Assembly (NCBI GenBank): GCA_027493955.1
Contig: JAOSJT010000001.1
Span: 4,326,552 to 4,390,551, forward strand
DNA from: Bacteroidia bacterium
Lineage (GTDB): Bacteria > Bacteroidota > Ignavibacteria > SZUA-365
DNA length: 64,000 nucleotides
Direction: 5' to 3'
In this document: one piece after another, positions 1 through 9,033 of the stretch
Position numbering within the stretch: position 1 is the stretch's first letter
How the letters are laid out: every line of letters starts with the position of its first letter
Position numbers and translations under genes: made by a program
Notes under the pieces: generated by a model
Database searches by the model: none
What the model was told of the DNA's origin: nothing
Seen by the model: only the letters and a program-made list of their open reading frames with translations

Positions 1-1962
1 TGGCACAGCGCCGAGCGTCCCTGCCCGCACTTCGTGGAGTGCGTCAATACCGGACAGCGCTGCGATTGCACGGATAACAGCAACCGCGCCCTTGCGCAGT
101 ACAAGGATCAACTCCTCATGGTCGAGCACGACGTGCCCGTGATCCTGGTCGGTATGGGGACCTGCGGACTGGCGAACGGCGCGCGCAGGATTCTCGAGGG
201 AATCAAGGCGGAGCTGTTCGAGCGTGGCGTCAGCGCTTCGGTGGTCCCGGTGGGCTGCGTCGGTTACTGTGCCCGCGAAGTGATCGTGGACGTGAAATTG
301 CCGGGTCGTCCCCGGATAAGCTACTGCGAAGTGAAGGAAAGGGATATCCTCCCGATCGTGGAACGCACCATCCTGGGTGGGGAAATTCTCGAGGAAAAGC
401 TGCTCGGTATGTACGCGCATCCGGACGAAGGGTCCTGGGCCTCTCTACCGCTGCTGAATGAGATTCCCTTCTTCGCGAAGCAGATGAAAATCAATCTCGA
501 GAATTGCGGCGTCATCGATCCGGAGAGCATTGATCAGTATCTCGCCACGGGAGGATATACCGCGCTCTCGAAGGTGGTAAACGGCTCCGGTCCGCAGGAA
601 GTAATTGACGACATTCTGAAAGCCGGTTTGCGCGGACGCGGCGGCGGCGGTTTCCCGACAGGCCGTAAATGGCAGCTTGCCCGCGACGCGAAAGGCGACA
701 AGAAGTACCTCATCTGCAACGCCGATGAAGGAGATCCCGGCGCGTTCATGGATCGCGCGCTGCTCGAAGGCGATCCGCATCGCGTGGTGGAAGGGATGAT
801 CATCGCCGCATACGCCATCGGCGCAAGCTACGGATACATTTACTGCCGGGCCGAATACCCGCTTGCCATCGAGCGCATCGAAAAGACGCTCGCGGCTGCC
901 CGCGAGTACGGTCTGCTGGGCAACAACATTCTGGGCAGTGGCTTCAACTTCGACATGCGCATCAAGAAAGGCGCCGGCGCCTTTGTGTGCGGCGAAGAAA
1001 CAGCGCTGATCCATTCCATCGAAGGCCGCCGCGGCATGCCCCGCCCCCGACCGCCCTATCCGGCTGTGTCGGGTCTCTTCGGCAAACCCACGGTCATCAA
1101 CAACGTCGAGACCTTCGCCAATGTCACGACAGTGTTCAAGAACGGTGCGGACTGGTATGCCGGGATCGGTACAGATACATCCAAGGGCACAAAAATTTTC
1201 GCTCTCTCCGGCAAGGTTGCCAATGTCGGTCTCGTCGAAGTGCCCATGGGCATTTCCCTCCGCGAAATCATTTTCGATATCGGCGGCGGCGTTCCCGATG
1301 GCAAAGCGTTCAAGGCTGTGCAAATCGGCGGTCCCTCGGGCGGCGCCCTCCCCACAGCGGTGATAGACACACCGGTGGATTACGAGCACCTCAAAAAAGT
1401 CGGCGCCATGATGGGATCCGGCGGGCTGGTCGTCATGGACGAAACCACCTGCATGGTGGATCTGGCGAAATACTTCATGACCTTCATTCAGAGCGAGTCC
1501 TGCGGCAAGTGCATTCCCTGTCGTGAAGGGACCAAACGACTGCTCGAGATCCTCGAACGTCTGACGATTGCTCATCGCAACGAAAAAACGCAGGAAGAGT
1601 CGCTGCTGCGCTTCCAGGGCATGGTCTATCTCGATCGTCTGGCCTCAGTGATCAAGGATACTTCGCTGTGCGGTCTCGGACAGACGGCGGCGAATCCCGT
1701 GCTGAGCACTTTGCACTACTTCCGCGAGGAGTACGAGGCGCATCTCTACGATCGCAGCTGCCCCGCCGGCGCCTGCCGCGAACTGCTGACCTATCATATC
1801 GACACCGACAAGTGCAACGGCTGCGGCCTGTGCGCAAAAAAATGTCCCGAGAATGCGATTCTCGGTGAAAAGAAAAAAGCGCATTACATCATCGAGGATA
1901 AATGCATCCGCTGTGATCAATGCCGCGTCAACTGCAATTTCGACGCGATATTCGCGAACTAG
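1..1962 (+). CDS. hydB: NADH-dependent [FeFe]-hydrogenase, HydB/NuoF-like flavoprotein subunit (5' end outside window)
   Basis: Diaphorase subunit of a multimeric cytoplasmic [FeFe]-hydrogenase (HydABC/Hnd type) that passes electrons between NAD(H), ferredoxin and the H-cluster subunit. The frame is open to the left edge and already Cys-rich there (CPHFVEC, CDC), so the GTG at 34 is probably internal and the gene starts upstream. Seen in order: a thioredoxin-like [2Fe-2S] domain (GTCG, VGCVGYC), the FMN/NADH-binding NuoF core (GLRGRGGGGFPTGRKW, NADEGDPGAFMDRA, GAFVCGEETALI), an SLBB region, the [4Fe-4S] motif ESCGKCIPCREG with a later SLCGLG cysteine, and a C-terminal two-cluster ferredoxin (CNGCGLCAKKCPENAI, CIRCDQCRVNC). 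This fusion of thioredoxin-like, NuoF and 2x[4Fe-4S] is typical of HydB rather than of complex I NuoF. hydA follows after 18 nt; a hydC/NuoE-like gene would be expected just upstream. Confidence 0.93.
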   Translation, partial: WHSAERPCPHFVECVNTGQRCDCTDNSNRALAQYKDQLLMVEHDVPVILVGMGTCGLANGARRILEGIKAELFERGVSASVVPVGCVGYCAREVIVDVKLPGRPRISYCEVKERDILPIVERTILGGEILEEKLLGMYAHPDEGSWASLPLLNEIPFFAKQMKINLENCGVIDPESIDQYLATGGYTALSKVVNGSGPQEVIDDILKAGLRGRGGGGFPTGRKWQLARDAKGDKKYLICNADEGDPGAFMDRALLEGDPHRVVEGMIIAAYAIGASYGYIYCRAEYPLAIERIEKTLAAAREYGLLGNNILGSGFNFDMRIKKGAGAFVCGEETALIHSIEGRRGMPRPRPPYPAVSGLFGKPTVINNVETFANVTTVFKNGADWYAGIGTDTSKGTKIFALSGKVANVGLVEVPMGISLREIIFDIGGGVPDGKAFKAVQIGGPSGGALPTAVIDTPVDYEHLKKVGAMMGSGGLVVMDETTCMVDLAKYFMTFIQSESCGKCIPCREGTKRLLEILERLTIAHRNEKTQEESLLRFQGMVYLDRLASVIKDTSLCGLGQTAANPVLSTLHYFREEYEAHLYDRSCPAGACRELLTYHIDTDKCNGCGLCAKKCPENAILGEKKKAHYIIEDKCIRCDQCRVNCNFDAIFAN

Positions 1963-1980
1963 AGCCGAGAGAGGAACGAC

Positions 1981-3693
1981 ATGAACATCACGATAAACGG
2001 ACACAATTGCTGGGCCAAACCCGGCGAAACCATCCTCGACGTGTCGCGTCGCGAGGGCATCAACATCCCGACGCTGTGTCACCTCCGCGAGTATTCGCCC
2101 ACCGGTTCCTGCCGCATCTGCACCGTCGAAGTCGAGGGCAGCGGAGCGCTGGTTCCCGCCTGCGCCTTTCCGGTGAGCGAGAACATGGAGGTACGGACGA
2201 ACTCGCCGCGCGTACGCCGCGCCCGCAAGACGCTCATCGAACTGCTCGTGGCCAACCATCCGCAGGACTGCCTGTTCTGCGTCCGCAGCGGCAATTGCGA
2301 GTTGCAGAGTCTGACGCAGGAATACGGCGTGCGCACCATACGCTACAGCGGCGAACGCCGCCGCGCGCGCATCGACATCGCCAGCCCGGCCATCGAACGC
2401 GATCCGGAGAAGTGCATTCTCTGCGGGCGCTGCGTGCGCATCTGCCATGAGACGCAGCAGGTCGGAGCCATAGACTTCGTGCACCGCGGTTTTAAAAGCT
2501 CCGTCGCTCCCGCGCTCGAGCGCAGTCTGAACACTGTGCCCTGCGTGGATTGCGGGCAGTGCGTGGTCAACTGTCCCGTGGGTGCCCTGACGGAGAAAAG
2601 CCATCAGAAAATCGTCTGGGAAGCCATCAACAATCCCGACATGTACGTTGTGGTGCAAGTGGCGCCGGCCATACGCGTCGCCCTGGGCGAAGAATTCGGC
2701 ACGGAGCCGGGCACGGTGGTGACGGGAAAAACCGTCGCGGCCCTGAGACGGCTCGGCTTCAAACGCGTCTTTGATACGAATTTCAGTGCGGACCTTACGA
2801 TCATAGAAGAAGCGACGGAACTGCTGTCGCGCCTGAACAACGGCGGGTCGACTCCGATGCTGACCTCCTGCAGCCCCGGCTGGGTGAAGTTCATCGAACA
2901 TTACTATCCCGATTTGCTCGGCAACCTCTCTACCTGCAAATCGCCGCATGAGATGCAGGGTGCTCTGTTGAAAACCTACTATGCTCAAAAAATCGGAGTC
3001 GACCCGTCGCGTATGTTCGTGGTGTCGGTCATGCCCTGCACCGCGAAAAAATACGAGGCACAGCGTCCCGAACTCGGCAACGAGTATCCCGATGTGGACG
3101 CCGTCATCACCACACGCGAACTGGCCCGCATGATACGCGTGGCCGGTATCGATTTTCACAAGCTGCCCAACGAGGGCTTCGACGATCCGCTCGGCGAGTC
3201 CACGGGCGCGGGCGCCATTTTCGGCGCGGCGGGCGGCGTCATGGAAGCGGCCCTACGGACAGCGCATTATTATATCACCGGCAACGACATGAAGTCGCTG
3301 ACCTTCGCACCCGTGCGCGGACTGGATGGTGTGAAACAGGCCGATGTGACCATCGGCGACGTATCCATAAAAGTGGCGGCGGTGAGCGGTTTGCACAACA
3401 TCAAGCCGATTCTCGACGACATACGCGCGGGCAAATCGCCCTTCCATTTCATCGAAGTGATGGCCTGCCCGGGCGGTTGCGTCAACGGCGGCGGACAGCC
3501 GCAACCCGCGACGCCGGAGAAGCTGCTCAAGCGCACCGAAAGCATTTATCAGATCGATCGCGAATCCCCGCGGCGCAACAGTCACCGCAACGAGTCCGTG
3601 CAGAAGCTGTACGCCGAGTTTCTCGGCGAACCCAACGGCCACCTGGCCCATGAACTGCTGCACACGCATTACGTGGAGCGCGACGATTTCTAG
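1981..3693 (+). CDS. hydA: [FeFe]-hydrogenase catalytic subunit HydA
   Basis: Catalytic H2-evolving/uptake subunit, 570 aa. The N-terminus has a plant-type [2Fe-2S] domain (CHLREYSPTGSCRIC) and a NuoG-like His-Cys3 cluster segment (HPQDCLFCVRSGNC). Two [4Fe-4S] motifs follow (CILCGRCVRIC, CVDCGQCVVNCP). The three H-cluster signatures are intact: TSCSPGW near residue 297, MPCTAKK near 351 and MACPGGCVNGGGQP near 494. The C-terminus carries the small-subunit-like tail. The ATG follows the purine-rich GAGAGGAACG. It is co-transcribed with hydB (18-nt gap). The family pairing with a HydB flavoprotein points to an NADH/ferredoxin-coupled bifurcating or confurcating enzyme in a fermenting or facultative anaerobe; the direction of electron flow is not decidable from sequence. 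No HydE/F/G maturase is in the window. Confidence 0.95.
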   Translation: MNITINGHNCWAKPGETILDVSRREGINIPTLCHLREYSPTGSCRICTVEVEGSGALVPACAFPVSENMEVRTNSPRVRRARKTLIELLVANHPQDCLFCVRSGNCELQSLTQEYGVRTIRYSGERRRARIDIASPAIERDPEKCILCGRCVRICHETQQVGAIDFVHRGFKSSVAPALERSLNTVPCVDCGQCVVNCPVGALTEKSHQKIVWEAINNPDMYVVVQVAPAIRVALGEEFGTEPGTVVTGKTVAALRRLGFKRVFDTNFSADLTIIEEATELLSRLNNGGSTPMLTSCSPGWVKFIEHYYPDLLGNLSTCKSPHEMQGALLKTYYAQKIGVDPSRMFVVSVMPCTAKKYEAQRPELGNEYPDVDAVITTRELARMIRVAGIDFHKLPNEGFDDPLGESTGAGAIFGAAGGVMEAALRTAHYYITGNDMKSLTFAPVRGLDGVKQADVTIGDVSIKVAAVSGLHNIKPILDDIRAGKSPFHFIEVMACPGGCVNGGGQPQPATPEKLLKRTESIYQIDRESPRRNSHRNESVQKLYAEFLGEPNGHLAHELLHTHYVERDDF

Positions 3694-3700
3694 CAAAGAA

Positions 3701-3777
3701 TTGACATCCTCCTCTCTCCAAGGCAACCCCGTGGGAAGCAACGCCCCCGGGGGGGCTGATCCGGAAGGGGGAGGATG
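3701..3777 (+). other. Structured intergenic element, possible IS200/IS605-like end or processed RNA
   Basis: The 139-nt gap after hydA holds an outer stem of CATCCTCC (3705-3712) with GGAGGATG (3770-3777), extended by G-U pairs, enclosing a second hairpin GCCCCC/GGGGGC (3743-3756). The left side begins AGAATTGACATCCTCC, which resembles the conserved end of many IS200/IS605 elements; no tnpA or tnpB is nearby. It could equally act as a transcription attenuator between hydA and the response regulator. There is no T-run after the outer stem, so it is not a classical terminator. Confidence 0.4.
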
Positions 3778-3832
3778 GAACGGCAAAACCCCGACACACG
3801 ATTTTGAAACTGAAGGAATACAGGTAGTCATC

Positions 3833-4231
3833 ATGCAGAAAATCATGCTCGTCGACGACGACGTGGACATCATCGAAACCTACAAACCCGTACTCGAGGC
3901 GGCCGGTTACGAAGTGCGCTACGCGCATGACAGTCAGGCGGGCTTCCGATTGTTCAAGGACTTCCATCCCGACGCCGCGGTGATCGATCTCGCGATGGAG
4001 CATTTCGACGCCGGTTTCGCGCTGTGCAAGCGCATCAAGGACACTCCCGAAGGCGAGCACATGCCCGTCATCATCATGACATCCGCCGGACACGACACCG
4101 GTATTCGTCTCTCCACGCAGAGCGAAGAAGAAAAGCAGTGGATCAAAGCGGACCATTATCTCGACAAACCCGTACCGCCGCAGGATCTCGTGCAATTCCT
4201 GCACGACAGAGTTCTGAAAGCGGTCGGATAG
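3833..4231 (+). CDS. Single-domain response regulator (CheY-like receiver)
   Basis: A 132-aa stand-alone REC domain. Seen: acidic pocket LVDDDVD near the N-terminus, phospho-acceptor Asp in VIDLAM, the conserved Thr in IIMTSAG and Lys in LDKPV. There is no output domain, so it should act by protein contact, for example in a phosphorelay or on motility or another kinase. The frame is open further upstream into hydA, but the ATG at 3833 is chosen because the receiver fold starts there (MQKIMLVDDD) and GAAGGAA lies upstream. It sits 139 nt after hydA across a structured gap; a link with hydrogenase control is possible but unproven. The next gene is convergent, separated by a 48-bp palindrome. 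Confidence 0.85.
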   Translation: MQKIMLVDDDVDIIETYKPVLEAAGYEVRYAHDSQAGFRLFKDFHPDAAVIDLAMEHFDAGFALCKRIKDTPEGEHMPVIIMTSAGHDTGIRLSTQSEEEKQWIKADHYLDKPVPPQDLVQFLHDRVLKAVG

Positions 4232-4255
4232 CGCAGCAATTTCCTTTTCGGATTG

Positions 4256-4303
4256 CCCCCCTCATGTAGAGACGTTGCATGCAACGTCTCTACATGAGGG
4301 GGG
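4256..4303. repeat. 48-bp perfect palindrome between convergent genes
   Basis: Two 24-nt arms meet at a GCATGC core (TTGCATGCAA at 4275-4284) and end in a six-C/six-G run. It lies exactly between the stop codons of two convergent genes, so it could fold in either transcript as a terminator hairpin, though no T-run follows. The inner part GTAGAGACGTTGCAT and its mirror look like a dispersed palindromic element I associate with other bacterial genomes (recollection, not checked). Confidence 0.8.
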
Positions 4304-4337
4304 TGGGCTTGAATGCCCTAAAGAGTCCGGCGCCAGG

Positions 4338-5279
4338 CTATTTCCCGCCCTTCTCCGCAGCGCTCTCCCTGCACGCATACTCGCGCAGGTAGCGTCCCAG
4401 ACGGGTGTTCTCGATACCGGGGATGGCGAGGGCGCGTTCGCAGATGTCAGGAGGCGATTTGACCATAAGACCGATGGTCATATCCCAGACGTACACCGAT
4501 TGAACTTCATCCGGCCAGGCTGCGAAATGTCGCAGCAGGCGCTCGATATATTCGACGCGATTTTCATACAACCTGCCCTGCTTCATTGCAATCTCTCTAC
4601 CAACACTACTGAGGATGTGCGAGTAATAATATCCAATGACGCCGTTTCTATACGGTGTCTCATTCTGGCCGTTCATCAAATCTTGGAATTCCGCTGGTAA
4701 TTCATATTCTTCGCTACGGGATCTTCTCCGCTCACGAACGAGTTGTTCGGCAGCACGAAGTTTATTTCCAGTTGTGCCGCCTTCTGGAAGTGCATTCACA
4801 TGTATCAATGCGCGAAGCGGCAGTTCATACTCTGCGCCGGAGTCCGTCGTGATGATCATGTCGAAACGGAGATACCAGTCACCGGGTGGTATCAGGCCAC
4901 TGTTACCGGTGTCGGCGTCGTAGAGCAGCAGATCTACTCTGCGCGTGATGTAATACACGCTATTAGAACCGATGCGCATTGGACCTTGCCCCGTTTCGAG
5001 AAGGGTGAAAATATCTCCGCTCTCTTTGTTCATGACACTGAGAAAACGGTCGCTTCCTCTGACCGGGACGAAGCGCAGGTTCATTTTCTCCTCAGTCGGA
5101 TTTTCGATGCGCAGCACTACCAGCGCCCTGTCATCCTGAATATAGTTGTATTTATCAGCTTCTATGGTACAATGTAGGGGCTGCGCTGTGAGCGGCTGTG
5201 CCACGAAGGTCTGCAGGAAGCTCAATGCTATCGTGGTCAGCAGGAAGTGAATGCACTGCAGGTGTTCAGCGGTTTTCAT
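4338..5279 (-). CDS. Secreted protein of unknown function
   Basis: A 313-aa protein with an N-terminal signal peptide (hydrophobic FLLTTIALSFLQTF, then a likely cut after AQP/TAQ). The first half after the signal (EADKYNYIQDDRALVVLRIENP) looks like a beta-sandwich that would pack against the cell surface or a partner; the second half is helical and charged. I do not recognise the family. The ATG at 5279 is preferred over the longer frame because GGAG lies about 8 nt upstream on this strand and the signal peptide begins there. It stands alone: convergent with the response regulator and divergent from the PAS kinase. Confidence 0.7.
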   Translation of the reverse strand: MKTAEHLQCIHFLLTTIALSFLQTFVAQPLTAQPLHCTIEADKYNYIQDDRALVVLRIENPTEEKMNLRFVPVRGSDRFLSVMNKESGDIFTLLETGQGPMRIGSNSVYYITRRVDLLLYDADTGNSGLIPPGDWYLRFDMIITTDSGAEYELPLRALIHVNALPEGGTTGNKLRAAEQLVRERRRSRSEEYELPAEFQDLMNGQNETPYRNGVIGYYYSHILSSVGREIAMKQGRLYENRVEYIERLLRHFAAWPDEVQSVYVWDMTIGLMVKSPPDICERALAIPGIENTRLGRYLREYACRESAAEKGGK

Positions 5280-5739
5280 TGTTGAATCTCCTATTGGCGA
5301 TGGCTGCAGTCTCTTCGTGGTGCAATGCTCACAGTGAAACACCCACGGGGTCACTTCCTGGGCGGAGAAAAAAGTTCAAGGAAATTTTCGTCACGCTGTA
5401 AAGTATCCTTTTTGGTCAATCGGACAAAGTCCCCCGCATCTTCATTTGGAAACAGCCGCCACCCTCCGGCGGGAATTGCTCAGCCCTGTCGCGACGAGAG
5501 TCGCCAGGCATGCATCCCGCGTTTGTGAGCACTTCCACTGAACGCATTTGTCCATCACAGGATTATCGAGTATGTTTCATTGCTGAATGGGCGACGGACG
5601 TAGTCACGACCGCCGTCGCCGCGCGTAAAATGTGCGCACCCTCCGCACCTCCCGCCGACTGGCGACCACCGTACCTTTCGCTGTTCTACCCGGATGCGCA
5701 AGCGCCCGTGCCATCCATTAGCGCCGGAGAGCGTTATTC
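5280..5739. other. 460-nt divergent intergenic region
   Basis: It lies between the divergent starts of the secreted protein (minus) and the PAS kinase (plus) and must hold both promoters. I see no clear -35/-10 pair, no strong hairpin and no convincing small gene. Short frames here lack ribosome binding sites and have no codon bias. Confidence 0.6.
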
Positions 5740-8703
5740 ATGCCCCTGCTCATTCTTTACGTATCGCCCGGACCCCAGCGTGAGCAACTGCTGCGCGCCA
5801 TCAGCGGTGCCGCCGTGCCGGTATCCGTTGTCGAAGGGAGCGCGTTTTCTCCCGAGGGCATGAACGATACCGGAGAAGCGCGCTTCGCTGTCGTGCCATG
5901 GCGGGTGGATTCGGGTTGGGAGCTTTCCGATGACACCTTGCGGGCCCTGCGCGATGCGGTGGTGCCTCTGATCGCGCTGGTGGAAGATCAGGACGAGGAA
6001 GAGGCCTGCCTGCACCTGGGGCACAGCGTGCACGACATCGTGAGCGCTTCGCGGCCGGCGCGGCTGCTGCGCCACCTCACCTCGGATAGCTTTCGCACCG
6101 CATCCGCTGCCTCTGTGGAGCCCGGCACCATCGTGGAGCCACAGGATGGCGTGTCGGCGTCGCGCGTCGAGGCGGTCGCGTTGTTCGCGGAGGACAGGAC
6201 CTTGTTGCGGTGGAATGCCACCGCGGAGTTGCTTTTCCAACCCGGCGTCACTATCGGCGTCGGGGAAGAGGTCGCCCCTCGCCGTTTCTCTGACGTGACG
6301 GATCTGCTCGAAAGCTCGCTCATCGTCGGCGCGGAGAAGACCGGTTACTGGAGCGGAACACTGACGCTGTGCCGCACTGACGGAACCCTCGTCTCCCTGC
6401 GCGCGCAACTGCACACCTTGCGCTCGGATGTCGCCGGCGCCAGGCAGTATCTGCTGCTCTGTCAGCCGCTCCCCGCTTCCTCGGGCACCGAGGAACGCGA
6501 AGTGCAGCCCGCGTCAATGATCGGACAGCTCAAGGGGCTCACCTATCAACGCCGTGTCGCAGATCCGGACTCTCTTCTTCTGTTTGGCGCCGTGCGTGAG
6601 CTCACGGGGTATGATGCGAAGGAATTTATCGGAAGGACGGTCCGCTGGCCGGATCTGTTGCATCCCGAGGACAGACCGCGCATGCTGCAAATCCTCGAGG
6701 AGCTGATAAGCGGCGCGCGTTCTTCCTTTGATGAAACCTACAGAATCTTCGACCGTGACGGCAGGGAGCGCCGCATCAAGGACGTCGCAGGACGCTGGGT
6801 GGACGCGAACGACGAAAAGGAGGTAGTGATTTCCGGACTCATTCTCGAGATCCATCACGAGAGGGATTTCACGGACCGGATGTTGTTGTCGGAAATGCTG
6901 TACCGCAATCTCTGGGAAATGGAAGCCGACGCGCTCTTCCTCATCGAACGGGATACGGGGCGGATCCTCGAGGTGAACGGTACCGCCTGTGTGATGTACG
7001 GCTTCGACCGCGCGGAATTGCTCAGCCGCCGCAACGTGGACCTCTCCGCCGAACCGGAACGGACGCACGCGGCCACGCACAGCGAGGTGACGGAGATCCC
7101 TGTCCGCTGGCATCGGAAAAAGGACGGGACGGTATTTCCGGTGGAGATACACGCGACGCATTTTGTCTGGAACGGCCGCAGTGTGCATCTTGCCGCCATT
7201 CGCGACATCTCCGAGCGACTGAGGCACGAAACACTGCTGCGCGACGCCGAAACCCGTTACCGCGCCTTCTTCGAGCAGGCACCCGACGGCATTGTCGTGC
7301 TCGATCCCATCTCCCTGCTGCCGCGAGAATTCAACACCGTGGCCAGTGCGCAGTTGGGATATGAAGCGGAAGAATTTGCGCGACGCAGTCTTCGGGAAAT
7401 TTTCGTCCAGAACGACCAACCGCTCGACAGCATTCTCGCGACCGTCCGCAGTGCGGGGAGAATGGATTTTTCGGCGATGCTGCGCAGGCGGGACGGCGGC
7501 TTCGCGGACATGGACGTGACGCTGGTATCGGTCGATCTCGCGGAGAGAACGGTCTTCTACGGCATTCTGCGCGACGTCAGCACACGCCGTATTGTCGAGG
7601 CCAACCTGCGCACGTTGTCGCGCGCGGTGGAGCAAAGCCCCGCGATGATTGTCATCACCAATGCCGAGGGTGGCATCGAATACGTCAATCCGCGCTTCAC
7701 CGCCGTGACCGGATATACCGCCGGGGAGGTGATCGGTCAGACACCAAGACTTCTGAAATCGGGGGAAACGTCCGACGACGTCTATACAGAACTCTGGAGA
7801 ACGCTGGCCCGCGGCGACGAATGGCGTGGCGAACTGCACAATCGCAGAAAAAACGGCGAACTGTACTGGGCGCTCGTTTCCATCTCGCCGGTGCGGGATG
7901 CCAACGGCCAAACACTGCATTACGTTGCGGTGCAGGAAGACATCACCGCCACAAAGCTCATACAGCAGGACCTCATCGAGGCGAGGGACCGCGCGGAGCG
8001 ATCGGACCGCCTCAAGGACGCCTTCATCGCCAACATGTCGCATGAGATCCGCACGCCCCTGAACATCATCCTCGGCTTTACCGGTGTGCTCAAGGCGCTG
8101 CTCGAGAGCACCACCGACGAGGAAATCGAACTGTGTCTGGACAGTATCGAACGCGGCGGCGCGCGTCTGCTGCGCACGGTCGAAGAGATTTTGAATATTT
8201 CGAGCATTCAGGCCGGTACCTTTCCGCATGCGCCATTACCTCTGCCTGTGGATCATCACGTACAGCAGACCGTCAAGGACTTCTCCGCGCAGGCAGCGGA
8301 GCGGCGGCTCGCACTGGATTTCCGTCCCGGCGGAGGGAGCAGCTACATTGTCGCGGACCCCTATGTTTTCGTGCAGGCACTGTCCAATCTGCTGGACAAC
8401 GCACTGAAATTCACGAAGGAGGGCGGTGTGGTGGTCAGCACCACGGCGGCGCCGGAGCGAGTCGTCGTCGAAGTGGAGGACACCGGTATCGGCATTGCTG
8501 CTGAGTATTTACCCTACCTGTTCGACAGCTTCACGCAGGAGCACTCCGGAAACTCCCGCCCCTTCGAAGGCCTCGGTCTCGGTATGGCGCTCACCCGGCG
8601 GTATGTGGAGATGTGCAACGGCGAGATCAGCGTGTACAGTGAAAAAGGAAAAGGGACCAAGTTTACTCTTAGCTTCCCCGCTTCGCGGCTCGATCCGTCG
8701 TAA
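5740..8703 (+). CDS. Soluble multi-PAS sensor histidine kinase
   Basis: A 987-aa cytoplasmic sensor kinase with no membrane segment. Residues 1-120 look like a receiver-type fold but lack the phospho-Asp set, so this is probably a pseudo-receiver. About five PAS/PAC units follow (roughly 140-235, 260-380, 385-500, 505-620, 625-745), the last with the usual AVEQSPAMIVITNAEG opening. Then come the HisKA H-box NMSHEIRTPLN (His about 768), the N-box LLDNALKFT, G1 VEDTGIGIA, F LFDSFTQ and G2 GLGLGMAL. There is no C-terminal receiver, so it should phosphorylate a separate regulator; the orphan receiver at 3833 is a candidate, by proximity only. The ATG follows GGAGA at a suitable distance. PAS domains suggest redox, light or ligand input but no cofactor can be assigned. 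Confidence 0.93.
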   Translation: MPLLILYVSPGPQREQLLRAISGAAVPVSVVEGSAFSPEGMNDTGEARFAVVPWRVDSGWELSDDTLRALRDAVVPLIALVEDQDEEEACLHLGHSVHDIVSASRPARLLRHLTSDSFRTASAASVEPGTIVEPQDGVSASRVEAVALFAEDRTLLRWNATAELLFQPGVTIGVGEEVAPRRFSDVTDLLESSLIVGAEKTGYWSGTLTLCRTDGTLVSLRAQLHTLRSDVAGARQYLLLCQPLPASSGTEEREVQPASMIGQLKGLTYQRRVADPDSLLLFGAVRELTGYDAKEFIGRTVRWPDLLHPEDRPRMLQILEELISGARSSFDETYRIFDRDGRERRIKDVAGRWVDANDEKEVVISGLILEIHHERDFTDRMLLSEMLYRNLWEMEADALFLIERDTGRILEVNGTACVMYGFDRAELLSRRNVDLSAEPERTHAATHSEVTEIPVRWHRKKDGTVFPVEIHATHFVWNGRSVHLAAIRDISERLRHETLLRDAETRYRAFFEQAPDGIVVLDPISLLPREFNTVASAQLGYEAEEFARRSLREIFVQNDQPLDSILATVRSAGRMDFSAMLRRRDGGFADMDVTLVSVDLAERTVFYGILRDVSTRRIVEANLRTLSRAVEQSPAMIVITNAEGGIEYVNPRFTAVTGYTAGEVIGQTPRLLKSGETSDDVYTELWRTLARGDEWRGELHNRRKNGELYWALVSISPVRDANGQTLHYVAVQEDITATKLIQQDLIEARDRAERSDRLKDAFIANMSHEIRTPLNIILGFTGVLKALLESTTDEEIELCLDSIERGGARLLRTVEEILNISSIQAGTFPHAPLPLPVDHHVQQTVKDFSAQAAERRLALDFRPGGGSSYIVADPYVFVQALSNLLDNALKFTKEGGVVVSTTAAPERVVVEVEDTGIGIAAEYLPYLFDSFTQEHSGNSRPFEGLGLGMALTRRYVEMCNGEISVYSEKGKGTKFTLSFPASRLDPS

Positions 8704-8716
8704 TTCCGGGAGTTCA

Positions 8717-8912
8717 TTGAACGCAGAACACGGAACGCAGAACACGCAGAAAAGACAGAATACGCAGAAAGAGAAAAGACGCAGAAAAGACAGAACACGG
8801 AACGCAGAACACGCAGAAAAGACAGAACACGGAACGCAGAACACGCAGAAAAGACAGAACACGCAGAAAGGACAGAACACGCAGAAGGAGAGAAGACGCA
8901 GAAAGGTATCTT
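8717..8912. repeat. Purine-rich degenerate tandem repeat
   Basis: About 195 nt on the plus strand are nearly all A, G and C, built from shuffled blocks ACGCAGAAAAGACAG and ACACGGAACGCAGA. The longest regular unit is about 30 nt and recurs roughly three times (near 8790, 8820, 8850). It follows the kinase stop codon directly. The frames through it are compositional artefacts. Confidence 0.8.
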
Positions 8913-8981
8913 CAAGTCGCGTTTGTAGTACCTCGTGCCTCGTAAATCGTAGTCGTAAGTCGTAATTCGTAAGTCGTAAAT

Positions 8982-9012
8982 CAACAACGGCCCCCGATGG
9001 AGGCCGTTGTTG
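8982..9012 (-). terminator. Hairpin downstream of the FKBP lipoprotein gene
   Basis: An 11-bp perfect stem, CAACAACGGCC (8982-8992) with GGCCGTTGTTG (9002-9012), and a 9-nt loop, 21 nt beyond the FKBP stop on the minus strand. It is followed on that strand only by ATTTACGACTT, so a strong U-tract is missing. Confidence 0.55.
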
Positions 9013-9033
9013 TGAGAGTCGGATGAAGTTCGA

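Noticed and set aside
445-1575. Antisense frame of 376 codons opposite hydB, and a 504-codon one at 1645-3159 opposite hydA
   Set aside because: The sense strand encodes intact hydrogenase subunits with cofactor motifs; the antisense products are His-rich shadows.
4275-4284. Protein-binding operator only
   Set aside because: The symmetric core sits within a 48-bp palindrome between two stop codons, so operator function at a promoter is unlikely.
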